Positions 1-8,769 of a stretch of 64,000 nt of DNA are shown in pieces. Location of the stretch: the NCBI GenBank assembly GCA_052143655.1, contig JBKQSL010000445.1, forward strand, positions 1 to 64,000, in the 5' to 3' direction. Source of the DNA: CAVSUR01 sp052143655. Lineage in GTDB: Bacteria > Actinomycetota > Actinomycetes > Streptosporangiales > Streptosporangiaceae. Below the pieces are notes generated by a model. It worked only from the letters and a program-made list of their open reading frames with translations. It did not search any database and was not told the DNA's origin. How positions within the stretch are numbered: the stretch's first letter is position 1; the number at the start of each line of letters is the position of its first letter. The position numbers and the translations under genes were made by a program.

Positions 1-809
1 ATGTCGGACGCCGGGGTGATCGGGTAGGAGCCGAGGAACAGCGGCAGGCCCGACCGGCGGGACGCGGCCACCAGGCCGTAGGCCAGGGCCGTGTTACCCG
101 TGATGTTGCGGTACGTGCCGGGCTTGAGGGTGGCTGGCTTGACCTCGTACTGGACCGAGAACGCCTCGGTGGTCTCGCCGTAGTTCCAGCCCGCCTGGAA
201 AGCTGTCTTGTTCGCCGCGAGGATCCGCGGCTTCTTGGCGAACTTGGCCTCCAGGAACCGCATGGTGCCCTCGGCCGGCCTGTTGTACAGCCAGGACAGC
301 AGGCCGAGGGCGAACATGTTCTTCGCGCGCTCGGCGTCCTTGCGGGTGATGTCAAAGCCCTCCAGGGCCTTGACCGTCACCGAGGTGATCGGGATGGCGT
401 GCAGCTGGTAGGCCGACAGCGAGCCGTCTTCCAGCGGGCTGTCGGCATACCCGACCTTGGCCAGGTTGCGCTTGGTGAACTCGTCGGTGTTGGCGATGAC
501 ATCCGCGCCGCGCGGCAGGTCGGCGATGTTGGCCCTGAGGGCGGCCGGGTTCATCGCCACGAGCACGTCGGGCGCGTCGCCCGGAGTCAGGATGTCGTGG
601 TCGGCGAAGTGCAGCTGGAAGCTGGACACGCCGGGCAGGGTGCCGGCCGGCGCGCGGATCTCCGCCGGGAAGTTGGGCAGCGTCGACAGGTCATTGCCGA
701 AGGCGGCAGTTTCCTGGGTGAAGCGGTCGCCTGCGAGCTGCATGCCGTCGCCGGAGTCGCCGGCGAACCTGATGATGACCCGATCAATTTTCTGGACCTG
801 CTTGGTCAC
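1..809 (-). CDS. korA: 2-oxoacid:ferredoxin oxidoreductase alpha subunit, N-terminal part (cut by window edge)
   Basis: The reverse strand gives an open frame from a GTG at 809 off the left edge. It starts KQVQKIDRVIIRFAGDSGDG and continues through FGNDLSTLPNFPAEIRAPAG, HDILTPGDAPDVLVAMNPAA and LFLGSYPITPASD. This is the fused gamma-alpha subunit typical of actinobacterial KorA: the gamma domain comes first and the pyrimidine-binding alpha domain begins near the window edge. With KorB it oxidatively decarboxylates 2-oxoglutarate to succinyl-CoA and reduces ferredoxin in the cytoplasm. The GTG is chosen because GGAGGGGG lies 12 bases upstream; an in-frame ATG at 890 would add 27 basic residues and has no such site. 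Only the first 269 or so codons are in the window. Family identity is near certain; the substrate is inferred from the actinobacterial family. Confidence 0.9.
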   Translation of the reverse strand, partial: MTKQVQKIDRVIIRFAGDSGDGMQLAGDRFTQETAAFGNDLSTLPNFPAEIRAPAGTLPGVSSFQLHFADHDILTPGDAPDVLVAMNPAALRANIADLPRGADVIANTDEFTKRNLAKVGYADSPLEDGSLSAYQLHAIPITSVTVKALEGFDITRKDAERAKNMFALGLLSWLYNRPAEGTMRFLEAKFAKKPRILAANKTAFQAGWNYGETTEAFSVQYEVKPATLKPGTYRNITGNTALAYGLVAASRRSGLPLFLGSYPITPASD

Positions 810-1230
810 AGTCGCCTGGACCCCCTCCACGCGCCGAAGCCGGATGAGCGGTTTACGGTGACGGCGTGCAGTTTTTGACCGCCGCCCCATTTCCGGGGCG
901 CTGAAGTTAAGACCTCAACATCTTACCTGCGAGACCGACCCGGTTAGGGCCGAAAACGGAGCCGCGTGGGCCCGGCGCCCCGCGAAGGCCGGCGTGGGCG
1001 CCGATTCGGCGGTCAGGAAGAGGGGCTGGCGGGGCTGCTCGCGGATCGCCTGGCAGGGAAGGCAAACTCGGCTAGTTACGAAGAGTGTCAACCTGATTGC
1101 TCTCCGAAGCGTCATACTCGCGTAGTCCTGATCCGCAGGCCGGGGAGGGCCAGGCCGCGCTCGCTGCGGGCGCTGACCGGACACCCGGGCGGGAGCCAGG
1201 CGCTCCCGCCGACGAGGAGGCCGCAAGCTC
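810..1230. other. intergenic stretch between divergent genes
   Basis: This 421-base gap separates korA (leftward) from the next gene (rightward) and should hold both promoters. Open frames here run antisense to each other and lack ribosome sites. I see no confident -10/-35 pair or RNA gene. Confidence 0.5.
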
Positions 1231-2025
1231 ATGACTGATGGCGTGCAGCAAGGGATGACCATCCCGAAGCCAACCTGCATCAGGCCGCGCCAGCTGGGCC
1301 GGGCCCAGCCGCCCGGCGCCGGTCCGCGACCGGTGGCCGGGCGGCGGGGGGCTGCCCAGGCCCGGGCCGGGGTGAGCCCCCCGGGCTCGACCAGCGGCCC
1401 GCAGGGCCCGGCGGCGTCCGCCCCGGCGGCCCAGGCGGGTGCCGGGCGAGACGGCGCGCGTGGCCCGGCGGCAGAGGGCGTGCCCGCGCCGCGTGATGCT
1501 GCGCCCGCCGGGACGGGCGCCGGCTGCGCGACGGGAGGGGAGCCGGTCCCGGCCGAGGACGGCCGGCCGGCGGGCATGTACCGCGGCACGGCGCGCGAGG
1601 CCCTGGATGCGGCCCTGCGTGACGTTCCGCTGGGCGACCGGGACCGGCAGTTCCTGCGCCGGCTCGTGCACTGGGACAAGCGCAATGCGCTCGCGGTGGC
1701 GGACCTGCTCTGGCGCGCCCGGCTGGCCGGGCGGGACGAGGCGGCCCTGACCGCGCGGCAGCTGGATGTCGTGCTCAGCGCCCTCGCGGACGCGGCATCT
1801 TACCGGCAGTCGGGGATCGCCATGCTCGGCTGCTGGGGCTGTGAGAACATCCCCGGCGGCCGGTGTGCCGAGCACGCCAGGGACGGTGACCGGGCCCGCT
1901 CTTACGCTGAGGCGGCGGCTGCCCTGGCCGCCAGGGCCGGGCGAGCGCCGACCGCGCCCGCCGCAGGCCTGCCAGAGCCGACCGACATCGCCGGCTACCG
2001 CAGCCGCAAGCCGGTCGCGTCCTGA
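1231..2025 (+). CDS. uncharacterised actinobacterial protein with Pro/Ala/Gly-rich N-terminus
   Basis: A 264-residue frame opens with ATG eight bases after a strong GAGGAGG site. Residues 1-115 are low-complexity, rich in Pro, Ala, Gly and Arg, and probably disordered. The ordered part (about 116-235) is helical, with the stretch RQFLRRLVHWDKRNALAVAD and a small Cys/His cluster, CWGCENIPGGRCAEH, that could bind a metal. There is no signal peptide or membrane segment. I do not recognise a named family. It is a single gene between korA and yajQ, so probably a conserved core gene of this lineage and not part of the mobile DNA downstream. The ribosome site and the ordered C-terminal half make it a credible gene; function is unknown. 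Confidence 0.75.
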   Translation: MTDGVQQGMTIPKPTCIRPRQLGRAQPPGAGPRPVAGRRGAAQARAGVSPPGSTSGPQGPAASAPAAQAGAGRDGARGPAAEGVPAPRDAAPAGTGAGCATGGEPVPAEDGRPAGMYRGTAREALDAALRDVPLGDRDRQFLRRLVHWDKRNALAVADLLWRARLAGRDEAALTARQLDVVLSALADAASYRQSGIAMLGCWGCENIPGGRCAEHARDGDRARSYAEAAAALAARAGRAPTAPAAGLPEPTDIAGYRSRKPVAS

Positions 2026-2082
2026 ACCGCGGTCGCGGGAGTAGCGCGGAGGCGGTCGGCCAGGACGCAGTGCGCTGGCTTC

Positions 2083-2376
2083 TTACCTTGGGGGAACGCC
2101 CGGCGGCCGAGGCGCCGGGTCCCACGGCGGGGCGCCGCTGACGGACGGCCGCTCGACCCATGCGGCCCGGTCGGCCACCAGCGTCACGAACCGGCTGGCC
2201 GACGACGCGGACACGGCCGCAACCCGGGCCGGCCGCCGGACGGGAAGCACGCGCCCTTCGTCGATGTGCCCGGCCCGGAACTCCCGCGGTGAGCGGATTC
2301 CCACGACCAGCACGACCGCTATTTCCGCGGCCAGGATGGCCAGCCAGAAAGTGCCCTCGAGCACGGCTTGGCTCAT
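2083..2376 (-). CDS. small single-span membrane protein
   Basis: A 97-residue frame starts with ATG just after GGAGCGAG. Residues 8-28 (GTFWLAILAAEIAVVLVVGI) form one hydrophobic helix; the remainder is a basic, proline-rich tail, probably cytoplasmic. No family recognised. It is transcribed opposite to the preceding gene and towards it. The good ribosome site and a clean membrane segment support expression, but short high-GC frames are often spurious, so confidence is moderate. Confidence 0.5.
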   Translation of the reverse strand: MSQAVLEGTFWLAILAAEIAVVLVVGIRSPREFRAGHIDEGRVLPVRRPARVAAVSASSASRFVTLVADRAAWVERPSVSGAPPWDPAPRPPGVPPR

Positions 2377-2771
2377 ACTCGCTCCGTTGGCAGATAATCA
2401 GCGTCGGCGAGGCAACCTGCCGTTCGCCCCGCCGGGCTGCGGGGAGCACATGCCCGCCTGGTCGTCGCAGTGACCTGCGACGATGCCCAGGCGATACGCT
2501 ATCCCCCCTTTTGGGTAGCCGCGCACGGAAGTCGCCAGGATTACCCAGGTCCGCAGACCGTTCCGCACCGGGGCGCATCCGGTGAGGCGGTGTCGGCCTG
2601 CCGAGCCGGACGGTCATCATGCCCCCGGCTTCTCCGGTCGCGCTCGCCCGCCATCCCGGCCCGTCTTGAACGTGGCGCGGCTCATGTCCGTCACCGCTGC
2701 GCCGCCGCCGACCCACCGGGCGACGTGGGCGCACCCTGGGCACCCGCAGCTCGCGAGGTCAGGGAAATGTG
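2377..2771. other. intergenic stretch with no gene seen
   Basis: These 395 bases carry only short frames without ribosome sites and with unlikely composition. They would contain the promoter of the small membrane gene on the minus strand and the end of yajQ. Nothing else is seen. Confidence 0.5.
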
Positions 2772-3266
2772 TCAGCGGTAGTTGACGAACTGCACGGCGA
2801 AGTCGAACTCCTTGCCCTTGAGCAGGCTGATCACCTGCTGGAGGTCGTCCTTCTTCTTCGCGGACACGCGCAGCTCGTCGCCCTGGACCTGGGCCCGGAC
2901 GCCCTTCGGGCCCTCATCGCGGATGATCTTGGAGATCTTCCTGGCGTCGTCCTGGGAGATGCCCTCCTTCATGCCGACGCCAAGCCGGTATTCCTTCCCG
3001 GACAGCCGGGGCTCCCCGGCGTCGAGGACCTTCAGCGATACCGAGCGCCTGACCAGCTTCTCCTTGAAGACGTCCAGGACGGCGAGTGCACGCTCCTCGC
3101 TGTTCGCCCTGATCTCGACGGCTTGCTCGCCCGACCAGGCGATGGACGCGCCCACGCCGCGGAAGTCGAACCGGGTGCCGATCTCCTTGGCCGCCTGGTT
3201 CAGCGCGTTGTCGACTTCCTGCCGGTTGATCTTGGACACGATGTCGAAAGAGGATTCCGATGCCAC
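2772..3266 (-). CDS. yajQ: YajQ family nucleotide-binding protein
   Basis: The 164-residue product starts MASESSFDIVSKINRQEVDN and ends GKEFDFAVQFVNYR, which is the full YajQ (UPF0234) signature and the usual family length. The fold is a pair of ferredoxin-like domains. Relatives bind nucleotides, and some bind cyclic di-GMP and act with transcription factors; which role applies here cannot be read from sequence. It is cytoplasmic, with no signal or membrane segment. It sits alone on the minus strand, divergent from the tRNA-Tyr gene 190 bases away. Identity is firm; physiological role in actinomycetes is uncertain. Confidence 0.95.
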   Translation of the reverse strand: MASESSFDIVSKINRQEVDNALNQAAKEIGTRFDFRGVGASIAWSGEQAVEIRANSEERALAVLDVFKEKLVRRSVSLKVLDAGEPRLSGKEYRLGVGMKEGISQDDARKISKIIRDEGPKGVRAQVQGDELRVSAKKKDDLQQVISLLKGKEFDFAVQFVNYR

Positions 3267-3397
3267 AGGCTCAGCGTAGACGGTGGTTTCCGGGTGGGTG
3301 GCCTGCCGGGCGGACTGCGCGCCGGGTGTCCTGCGGGGCGGCTTCGCTGAGCGTGCCAGGGACGGTCCCGGCTGGGCGGTGAACCGGGGCTGGCATG

Positions 3398-3426
3398 CTG
3401 ACCGTGCGCGAATGTTCCGCTATCCT
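3398..3426 (+). promoter_or_regulatory. probable promoter of tRNA-Tyr
   Basis: CTGACC at 3398-3403 and TATCCT at 3421-3426 are 17 bases apart and resemble a housekeeping sigma factor site. The implied transcript start falls about 25 bases before the tRNA 5' end. Confidence 0.45.
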
Positions 3427-3458
3427 GCTGGATGCCAGTCCTGCACGGACCGGCGCAC

Positions 3459-3540
3459 GGCAGGTTGCCCGAGTGGCCAAAGGGAGCGGTCTGTAAAACC
3501 GTCGGCTCAGCCTACGTTGGTTCGAACCCAACACCTGCCA
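3459..3540 (+). tRNA. tRNA-Tyr (anticodon GTA)
   Basis: A complete long-variable-arm tRNA. The acceptor stem GGCAGGT pairs perfectly with ACCTGCC at 3533-3539, the discriminator is A3540, and CCA follows in the DNA (3541-3543). The anticodon loop CTGTAAA carries GTA; the T stem-loop is GTTGG-TTCGAAC-CCAAC. Its 3' half, from the anticodon stem onward, is repeated exactly at 18563-18617, so the gene is the attachment site of the downstream element, which restores an intact tRNA on integration. Confidence 0.97.
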
Positions 3541-3541
3541 C
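3487..3541 (+). repeat. left attachment-site repeat in the tRNA-Tyr 3' half
   Basis: These 55 bases are identical to 18563-18617. They start in the anticodon stem (CGGTCTGTAAAACCG) and end one base past the discriminator. The copies diverge immediately on both sides, as expected for the two attachment sites left by a tyrosine recombinase acting in a tRNA gene. Confidence 0.95.
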
Positions 3542-3559
3542 CACGCGAAACACCAGCTC

Positions 3560-3583
3560 AGGGACGCTACGGCGTCCCTTTCT
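3560..3583 (+). terminator. rho-independent terminator after tRNA-Tyr
   Basis: The arm AGGGACGC (3560-3567), a TACG loop and the arm GCGTCCCT (3572-3579), followed by TTC, form a perfect 8-bp GC-rich hairpin 20 bases past the tRNA. It is inside the element, so it was brought in with the left end and now terminates the restored tRNA. Confidence 0.7.
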
Positions 3584-3717
3584 CATGTCCGCGGCAGGCA
3601 GCCAGCTGCCACCATAAGCCACCGCATGCCGGTGGTCGTGGGATATACGTGGGATGGATCCCGCGGTGAGCTGGCTCCGATAGTCACCGCCAGCACGACT
3701 TATCTGGCGACCATGCG

Positions 3718-5511
3718 TCATTCAGGTTGCGCAGCCTCTGCCCTGGCTTGCGCGGCTTCGGCTTGGCGGCCGAGCGAGTCCAGTACGTCGGCGAGCACGC
3801 CGAGGGAAGAGGCCAGCCTCCTGGAGAACACCTGCGGCCGGGCGGCGGCGAGCTGGCGGTAGGCGGTGACGGCTTCCTCGACCGCGGCCAGGGCGTCCTC
3901 GCGGCGGCCCAGATCAGACAGGCGGTTGCTGAGACTGATCAGGTTCCGGCCGCGTTCCTCGCTGCCAGGTCGGGAGACGTCCACGAGCCGCTGAAACGTT
4001 GCTGCCCCCAACCTGGCCAGCGCGATCGAGGTGTCTGGCAGCGCTTGTGCGATCTGGCGCAAGATATCTGGGGCTGGGTGGCGTGATTCCAGCAGGTCGG
4101 CGAGCAGCTCCCCGACCTGGGCATTGGTCTCGACGGCGACCGCGAGCGCCGGCACGGCAAGGTTCGGGAGGTCCCCGGCCAGAACGGAGCTGATCAGATC
4201 AACGACGGCCGGATCTGTCAGGGCGGCTCTGGCGAGCAGGGTGAGTGCGCGCCCGGCGCGCTGCGGGCTCAGGCCATCAAGCAGACTGGGTGCGAGTTGT
4301 GGCCGGTCGCGCAGCACGCTGGTCACGAGGTCTTCTGCGAGCAGGTCGGGTTGCAGCGGCGCGATCCAGTCCCGCAATTGGGGGCCGGTTTGCGCGGCTG
4401 GGTACAGGTCGTGCAGCCATCTGGCGGCCCGGCTGCGCGTTGTGGGGTCGGCCAGCTCGCTAAGTGCTTCCAGCAGGTGGCATGCGGATTCTTCGTCGTC
4501 GGCTCCAACCAGGGTGGCGGCGGCGACAGCCCGGCGGGTGGGCGTCGGGCCCAGAGCCAGGTGGTAGCTGGCCTGGCTTTGCTGCCAGTACCGGGCCTCA
4601 TGGCCCAGCAGCCCCGCGATTACCTCTGCGGTGCCGCTGCCGGCCGCCGGGGCCTCCTGGCCGAGGACAGTCAGCAGCGCCGCCGCGTGGACGACCAGGA
4701 CAGGCGCTCCGGGGCTAAGGGCAGGCGGTTTCGCGGCGTCCGGGCAGGGGACGCCCAGCTCGCCGGCGAATGCTCGCACTGCCTGCCGGTAGACGTCGTG
4801 CTGCCCCGACGGCCCGGTCAGCGGCCCCAGCACAACCGGCTGCACTGCGGTCAGCGTCTCACTCACCACGGCGCCGGTCCCCGAAGTCAGTTGCTGCCAC
4901 CACTCCCCGGCACTGCGAGCCAGCAGCAGCACCCGGACGTTGGCCCGCGACTGGGCGCCGATGACGCGGGCGAGCAGGTCACCGGTCTGCGCCCGGGTTT
5001 CGGCGTAATCGACCACCAGCAGCACCGGCTTATCGCTTGCACACGCGGCGTCAGCGGCGCTGAGTTCCTTCCCCGAGGGCACCCAGTACGGTCGCCAGCC
5101 GAATTCCGTGTCAAGCTCATGGCCGAGCTGGAGCGCCAATCGGGACTTTCCGACGCCCCCCTCGCCAGTGATCAGGCGGATATCAGTGGTAAGCGGGGAC
5201 GCTGCCCACTCGTGCAGGGACTGAAGTTCCTGGCGTGGCCAGAACGTCACAATTTCTTTTTCCGGCCGCAGGTACTTTGCCACTCCGCCGGGGACATCGG
5301 GTGGCACGAGTGCGCGGTCGGCCTGGTCCAGCAGCGTGGCGCGGTCCTGGGTCGTGTTCCGCCGGTCGGTAGCGGCTTGCCAGAGGATGGCGGGGATTAA
5401 CCCGGCCATCGCGGCCAGGACGCCAGGCAATCCGCCAGCGAGAACACCCAGCAGCACACCAGCAGCCACCGCGGCGGCGGCGATGAGATAGGTCCCTTTG
5501 TCGAGCCGCAC
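3718..5511 (-). CDS. membrane-anchored P-loop NTPase with TPR-like C-terminus (AICE cargo)
   Basis: The frame stays open back to 6147, but that part lies antisense to or inside the integrase gene, so I take the GTG at 5511 (about 597 residues), 68 bases after the integrase stop. Residues 8-45 are strongly hydrophobic (one or two membrane helices). Then come a Walker A motif, LITGEGGVGKSRL (about 114-126), and a Walker B-like LLVVDYAETR (about 151-161). The remainder is helical repeats ending in a TPR-like unit, NRLSDLGRREDALAAVEEAV. This layout resembles signalling NTPases of the STAND/NB-ARC type with TPR sensors. It is read in the same direction as the integrase and may be cotranscribed. 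Function is unknown; a role in element maintenance or phage defence is inference. The ribosome site at the GTG is weak, so the start is uncertain by some tens of codons. Confidence 0.75.
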   Translation of the reverse strand: MRLDKGTYLIAAAAVAAGVLLGVLAGGLPGVLAAMAGLIPAILWQAATDRRNTTQDRATLLDQADRALVPPDVPGGVAKYLRPEKEIVTFWPRQELQSLHEWAASPLTTDIRLITGEGGVGKSRLALQLGHELDTEFGWRPYWVPSGKELSAADAACASDKPVLLVVDYAETRAQTGDLLARVIGAQSRANVRVLLLARSAGEWWQQLTSGTGAVVSETLTAVQPVVLGPLTGPSGQHDVYRQAVRAFAGELGVPCPDAAKPPALSPGAPVLVVHAAALLTVLGQEAPAAGSGTAEVIAGLLGHEARYWQQSQASYHLALGPTPTRRAVAAATLVGADDEESACHLLEALSELADPTTRSRAARWLHDLYPAAQTGPQLRDWIAPLQPDLLAEDLVTSVLRDRPQLAPSLLDGLSPQRAGRALTLLARAALTDPAVVDLISSVLAGDLPNLAVPALAVAVETNAQVGELLADLLESRHPAPDILRQIAQALPDTSIALARLGAATFQRLVDVSRPGSEERGRNLISLSNRLSDLGRREDALAAVEEAVTAYRQLAAARPQVFSRRLASSLGVLADVLDSLGRQAEAAQARAEAAQPE

Positions 5512-5579
5512 ACCGCAATGATCGCCTATCCGCCCAGGCGAGCTGACCTGAACGGCTGCCAATCTTTCCGCGCGGACTG

Positions 5580-6965
5580 TCAGGACGTGCACAGGGCTGC
5601 GTCGATGCGAGTGTTGGCGGTCTCGTCGTCGTTGTCGACGCATTTGGCGTAGACGCGGAGCAGGACTTCGACGCTGTGCCCGGCGCGTTCGGCGACCCGG
5701 GGTGGCGGCACCCCGGCGGCCAGCCAGAGCGAAACGGCCGCGTGCCGCAGGTCGTACGGCCGACCGGCCAGCGGCGATACGACCTGGGCTGGGGTGAGCG
5801 CCAGGGTCCGGGCCTGGGCCCAGACGTCGCTGATCGCGGTCGAGGCGACCGGGTGGCCGCGTTCGCTGCTGAAGATCCGCCCGTCCGGCGCGACGCCGAA
5901 GGTATCGATGTGCGCGCGGAGGATGGCGACCAGCTCGGGCGGGATCGGCACGCGTCGGGTCTCGTTGGCGGCGCGGTGCTTGAGGCCACGTTCGCCGTGC
6001 GCGGCGCCGGTGTCGGTCCAGCGCCGGTTGACCTCGGGCCGGGACTTCTCCAGAGTGAGGCGCCCCCATCCCGTGCCGGGCAGGAGGCAGTCCTGGCGGC
6101 GCAGGCCGACTGCCTCGGCGGGGCGCAGCGCGGCGTAGTACATGCACGCGTACAGGGCCATCAGCCGCTGGCCGCGTGCATGCGGGCCGCGCCGCTGCTC
6201 ACCCACGTAAGTAACGGCGGTCAGCAGCTCGCGTGCCTGGCGCGGGTTGACCACGACCCGGCGGTCCACCACCTCGGCCACCTTCGGCGGCTTCCAGCTC
6301 AGCCGCTCCAGCGGGCTGGACGGCATCTCTTCCAGCTCGACCGCATAGCGGATCACGTTCGCGAACACCGACCGTTTGCGCGCGATCGTGGTCGCGCTGG
6401 CCGCGGTGCCGTCCAGCCGGACGCTGATCGCGTCCAGGACCGCGCGGGCATGCTGCGGCTTGGCGACCAGGCTCACCGGCAGGGAGGCCTTCTCCAGCCA
6501 GCGCAGCGCCGCAGCGACCGGAGGCGGGCGGTCCATTGCCCGTGAGGCTGGTGCCAGCGCAAAATGCCGCAGCGCCTCGCGGAGCACTCCCAGGGTGATG
6601 CCCTCGGGTGCTGGCTCGCTGGTGACGGCCGGGATGATCGTGGCCAGGGCGTCGGTCAGCGCGTCGCGTGTCTTGGGGGCCGCTGCTGGCCATTTCATGT
6701 CGGTGTACGCCAGGCAGAACGCCAGCCAGGACCGCTCGCGGGATGCTGGCCTGCCCATCGAATCGGGCAGCCCGGTTCCAGTGTCGAAGGCCTCGCCCTT
6801 GCGCGCGGCCTGGCGCAGGTCGGAAAGGAAGCTGTCCGCCTGGGCCTTATTGCCGATCGTGCGCGAGTGCGGCACCGCGCCGACCTTCCACCGGACTTCC
6901 CAGGTGCGCCTGGCTTTGGCCTTGCCGGGGCGGACGGTCCAGAACTTCACCTCGTAGGACTTCAC
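5580..6965 (-). CDS. int: tyrosine recombinase (AICE integrase)
   Basis: About 461 residues from a GTG at 6965, preceded by GGAGGAGG and overlapping the excisionase stop as GTGA. An upstream frame of 11 codons exists but lacks this site. The N-terminal arm-binding and SAM-like core-binding regions (about 1-230) lead to the catalytic domain. Visible active-site elements are AALRPAEAVGLRRQ (first Arg), RPYDLRHAAVSLWLAAGV (the H-x-x-R-like LRHAA box), the GHS box in RAGHSVEVLLRVYAK, and the final Tyr in LRVYAK. It cuts and rejoins DNA at the tRNA-Tyr site for integration and, with the excisionase, for excision. It lies at the left end of the element next to its attachment site, as in pSAM2. Length and motifs are normal for the family. 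Confidence 0.95.
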   Translation of the reverse strand: MKSYEVKFWTVRPGKAKARRTWEVRWKVGAVPHSRTIGNKAQADSFLSDLRQAARKGEAFDTGTGLPDSMGRPASRERSWLAFCLAYTDMKWPAAAPKTRDALTDALATIIPAVTSEPAPEGITLGVLREALRHFALAPASRAMDRPPPVAAALRWLEKASLPVSLVAKPQHARAVLDAISVRLDGTAASATTIARKRSVFANVIRYAVELEEMPSSPLERLSWKPPKVAEVVDRRVVVNPRQARELLTAVTYVGEQRRGPHARGQRLMALYACMYYAALRPAEAVGLRRQDCLLPGTGWGRLTLEKSRPEVNRRWTDTGAAHGERGLKHRAANETRRVPIPPELVAILRAHIDTFGVAPDGRIFSSERGHPVASTAISDVWAQARTLALTPAQVVSPLAGRPYDLRHAAVSLWLAAGVPPPRVAERAGHSVEVLLRVYAKCVDNDDETANTRIDAALCTS

Positions 6966-7162
6966 GCGGCGGCCTCCTCCCGGAGCCGGTCGAGCCATGT
7001 GTTCAGCTCGCTGCGCCAGACGCGCAGCTCGCCGTTGGGCAGCCGGATGGCGCGTGGTGCCTTGCCGGTCTCGCGCCAGCGGTAGAAGGTCCGCGGGGAG
7101 ATCCCGCCGAGCGCGGCGAGCACCTGGGCGACGGTCAGCAGCTCGTCACGCTGGCCCGCCAT
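6962..7162 (-). CDS. xis: excisionase / MerR-type helix-turn-helix protein
   Basis: A 66-residue protein beginning MAGQRDELLTVAQVLAALGG with the motif SPRTFYRWRETGKAPRAIRL, the short winged-helix DNA-binding domain (DUF/HTH_17 class) of AICE excisionases. Its ATG shares a base with the stop of the replication gene (TGATG) and its own stop overlaps the integrase start (GTGA), so rep, xis and int are translationally coupled. In this family Xis binds the attachment region and tips the integrase towards excision. A longer frame upstream (to 7687) is antisense-like noise inside rep. Confidence 0.9.
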   Translation of the reverse strand: MAGQRDELLTVAQVLAALGGISPRTFYRWRETGKAPRAIRLPNGELRVWRSELNTWLDRLREEAAA

Positions 7163-8769
7163 CAGGCCGCCGTCCCGGTTGCCGAAAGACCGGGGCCCTG
7201 TTGGCCGCTGGCTCTGGCGCGGGCGAGGGTGAGTGCGGTGTGCCAGTGCTGGCGGTCGGCGAGGATGTGCAGGAGCCGCTGGGCGGGGGGCATGTGGTCG
7301 GGGTCGCCGGGGGTGACGGGCTCCCAGGTGTAGCGGGCGGGGTCGGGTTCGGTGATCCCGAGGGTGGCCAGCAGCCAGGACTTGCGGTCGCCGCGGTGGT
7401 CGGCGAGGGTTTTGCCGGACCATTTGCGGGAGACCAGCACGCGGCGCCCGGCGTAGCCAAGGTGCTCGCGGCGGTGGGCCTTGCCGGGGCAGCGGCCGGG
7501 GTGCATGCCGGGCCGGGGGTTGCGGGGCTGGACGCCGTAGCGCAGCCAGTTCGCGCAGTCGGGTGAGCAGGGCTCGTAGCGCAGGGCATCGGTGAGCCGG
7601 GCGGCGTGGTCGGCCTGGGCGGGAGTCCCGGCCTGGTGGCAGTCGCCGATGTGCTTGGTCAGGTACTTGGTGAGGTAGCCGATGCACCGGCTGGCGTCGC
7701 GTGATCCGGCGAGCACGCCCTGGGCGTCGAATTTCGGCCCGAACCGGGCGACATGCAGCGGCTGGTCGTCCTCACCGATGGCGTCGAGGGCCTCGTCCCA
7801 GGTTGGTAGGTATTCGCCGGTGGCCGGGTCGAGGTAGCGGCCGGACGGCTCGTGCCAGACGGCCGGGTTCTGCTCGTCGTGCTTGATCACGCCGGTGCCT
7901 GGCCACCAGGCCTGGTGGTAGGTGGCGGCGATGACCTGGCGCAGCTCGGCGCGAGTTACGGTGCCGCGGATGGCGATGTGGACGTGCGGGGCGAGGCGTC
8001 TTTGGGGTTCGATGACGGCGAAGTACTGCAGGTCGTAGCCGACTAGGCGGCGCAGGTTCTGGATGAGCCGGTCGAACAGGGCCGGGAAGTGGATCGCGTC
8101 CCGGGCGGCTTGCTGGTATTCGTACCGGTCTGGGTCGGCTGGGGTACCGTCGGCGGTGACCTTGCCGTAGGAGCCGCACGTCAAGGTGAGGAACATCGAC
8201 GGCCGGTAGGCCTTGCCGCCGTGGGCGGTGTAGGTCTGGCCGATAGTGCGCGGGTCGATGTGGCGGCGGGGCAGGTCGGGGGTGTCCTGGCGGCGGCGGG
8301 TGGACCGGTGACGGCGGGCCGTTGTCTTGGGCAGGACGGTGCCGCGGACGCCGGAGCGAGTGATCTCGGCATCCAGATCGGCGGCCAGTTCGTCCAGCTC
8401 GGCGGTGTCCTGCCCAGCGGTCTGGGCGTGGTCGCGCTGTTGCTGGGTGTCGGCGCGGTGGGTGATCCACATCTGCTGGACCTCATCGGCGCTGTCGGGA
8501 GTGATGACGGGCTCGGTGTCCAGGTGCCAGCCCTCGCGGCACTGCGCGGCGCGCAGCGACCGGGCCCGTTCCGCGCAGGCGGGGCAGACGGCGGCGAGAG
8601 TGTGGCCGCAGGGGACGAGCACCTGGTCGATGCGGCCGGTGGCGGCGTCGGTGCGGCGCAGCTGGACCGGGCGGATGCACCCGCCGTGCTGCGCGGCCAG
8701 GTCACGGACGGCGGAGCGGGCCAGCGGCATGGCCAGCCGCTGGGCGCGGGTGGCGCGGGGTGGGGTCAT
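7162..8769 (-). CDS. repSA: RepSA-type replication initiator
   Basis: The 535-residue protein has an N-terminal Cys-rich segment (CGHTLAAVCPACAERA, about 53-68), followed by a replication nuclease domain with FLTLTCGSYGKV and the HUH-like metal motif APHVHIAIRG (about 265-275). The sequence DASRCIGYLTKYLTKHIGD carries candidate catalytic tyrosines. RepSA proteins nick the element's origin and start rolling-circle copying of the excised circle. The start ATG overlaps the upstream zinc-ribbon gene (ATGA) and the stop overlaps the excisionase ATG. Length agrees with RepSA of pSAM2-like elements. The origin is probably within or beside this gene but I cannot place it. Confidence 0.9.
   Translation of the reverse strand: MTPPRATRAQRLAMPLARSAVRDLAAQHGGCIRPVQLRRTDAATGRIDQVLVPCGHTLAAVCPACAERARSLRAAQCREGWHLDTEPVITPDSADEVQQMWITHRADTQQQRDHAQTAGQDTAELDELAADLDAEITRSGVRGTVLPKTTARRHRSTRRRQDTPDLPRRHIDPRTIGQTYTAHGGKAYRPSMFLTLTCGSYGKVTADGTPADPDRYEYQQAARDAIHFPALFDRLIQNLRRLVGYDLQYFAVIEPQRRLAPHVHIAIRGTVTRAELRQVIAATYHQAWWPGTGVIKHDEQNPAVWHEPSGRYLDPATGEYLPTWDEALDAIGEDDQPLHVARFGPKFDAQGVLAGSRDASRCIGYLTKYLTKHIGDCHQAGTPAQADHAARLTDALRYEPCSPDCANWLRYGVQPRNPRPGMHPGRCPGKAHRREHLGYAGRRVLVSRKWSGKTLADHRGDRKSWLLATLGITEPDPARYTWEPVTPGDPDHMPPAQRLLHILADRQHWHTALTLARARASGQQGPGLSATGTAA

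Noticed and set aside
4297..5400. 367-codon plus-strand frame opposite the AICE NTPase
   Set aside because: No ribosome site, repetitive Arg/Gln/Pro composition, and antisense to Walker motifs on the other strand.
5512..6147. N-terminal extension of the AICE NTPase frame across the integrase gene
   Set aside because: The frame is open but arginine/proline-rich and lies inside the integrase coding region on the same strand; such shadow frames are common in high-GC DNA.
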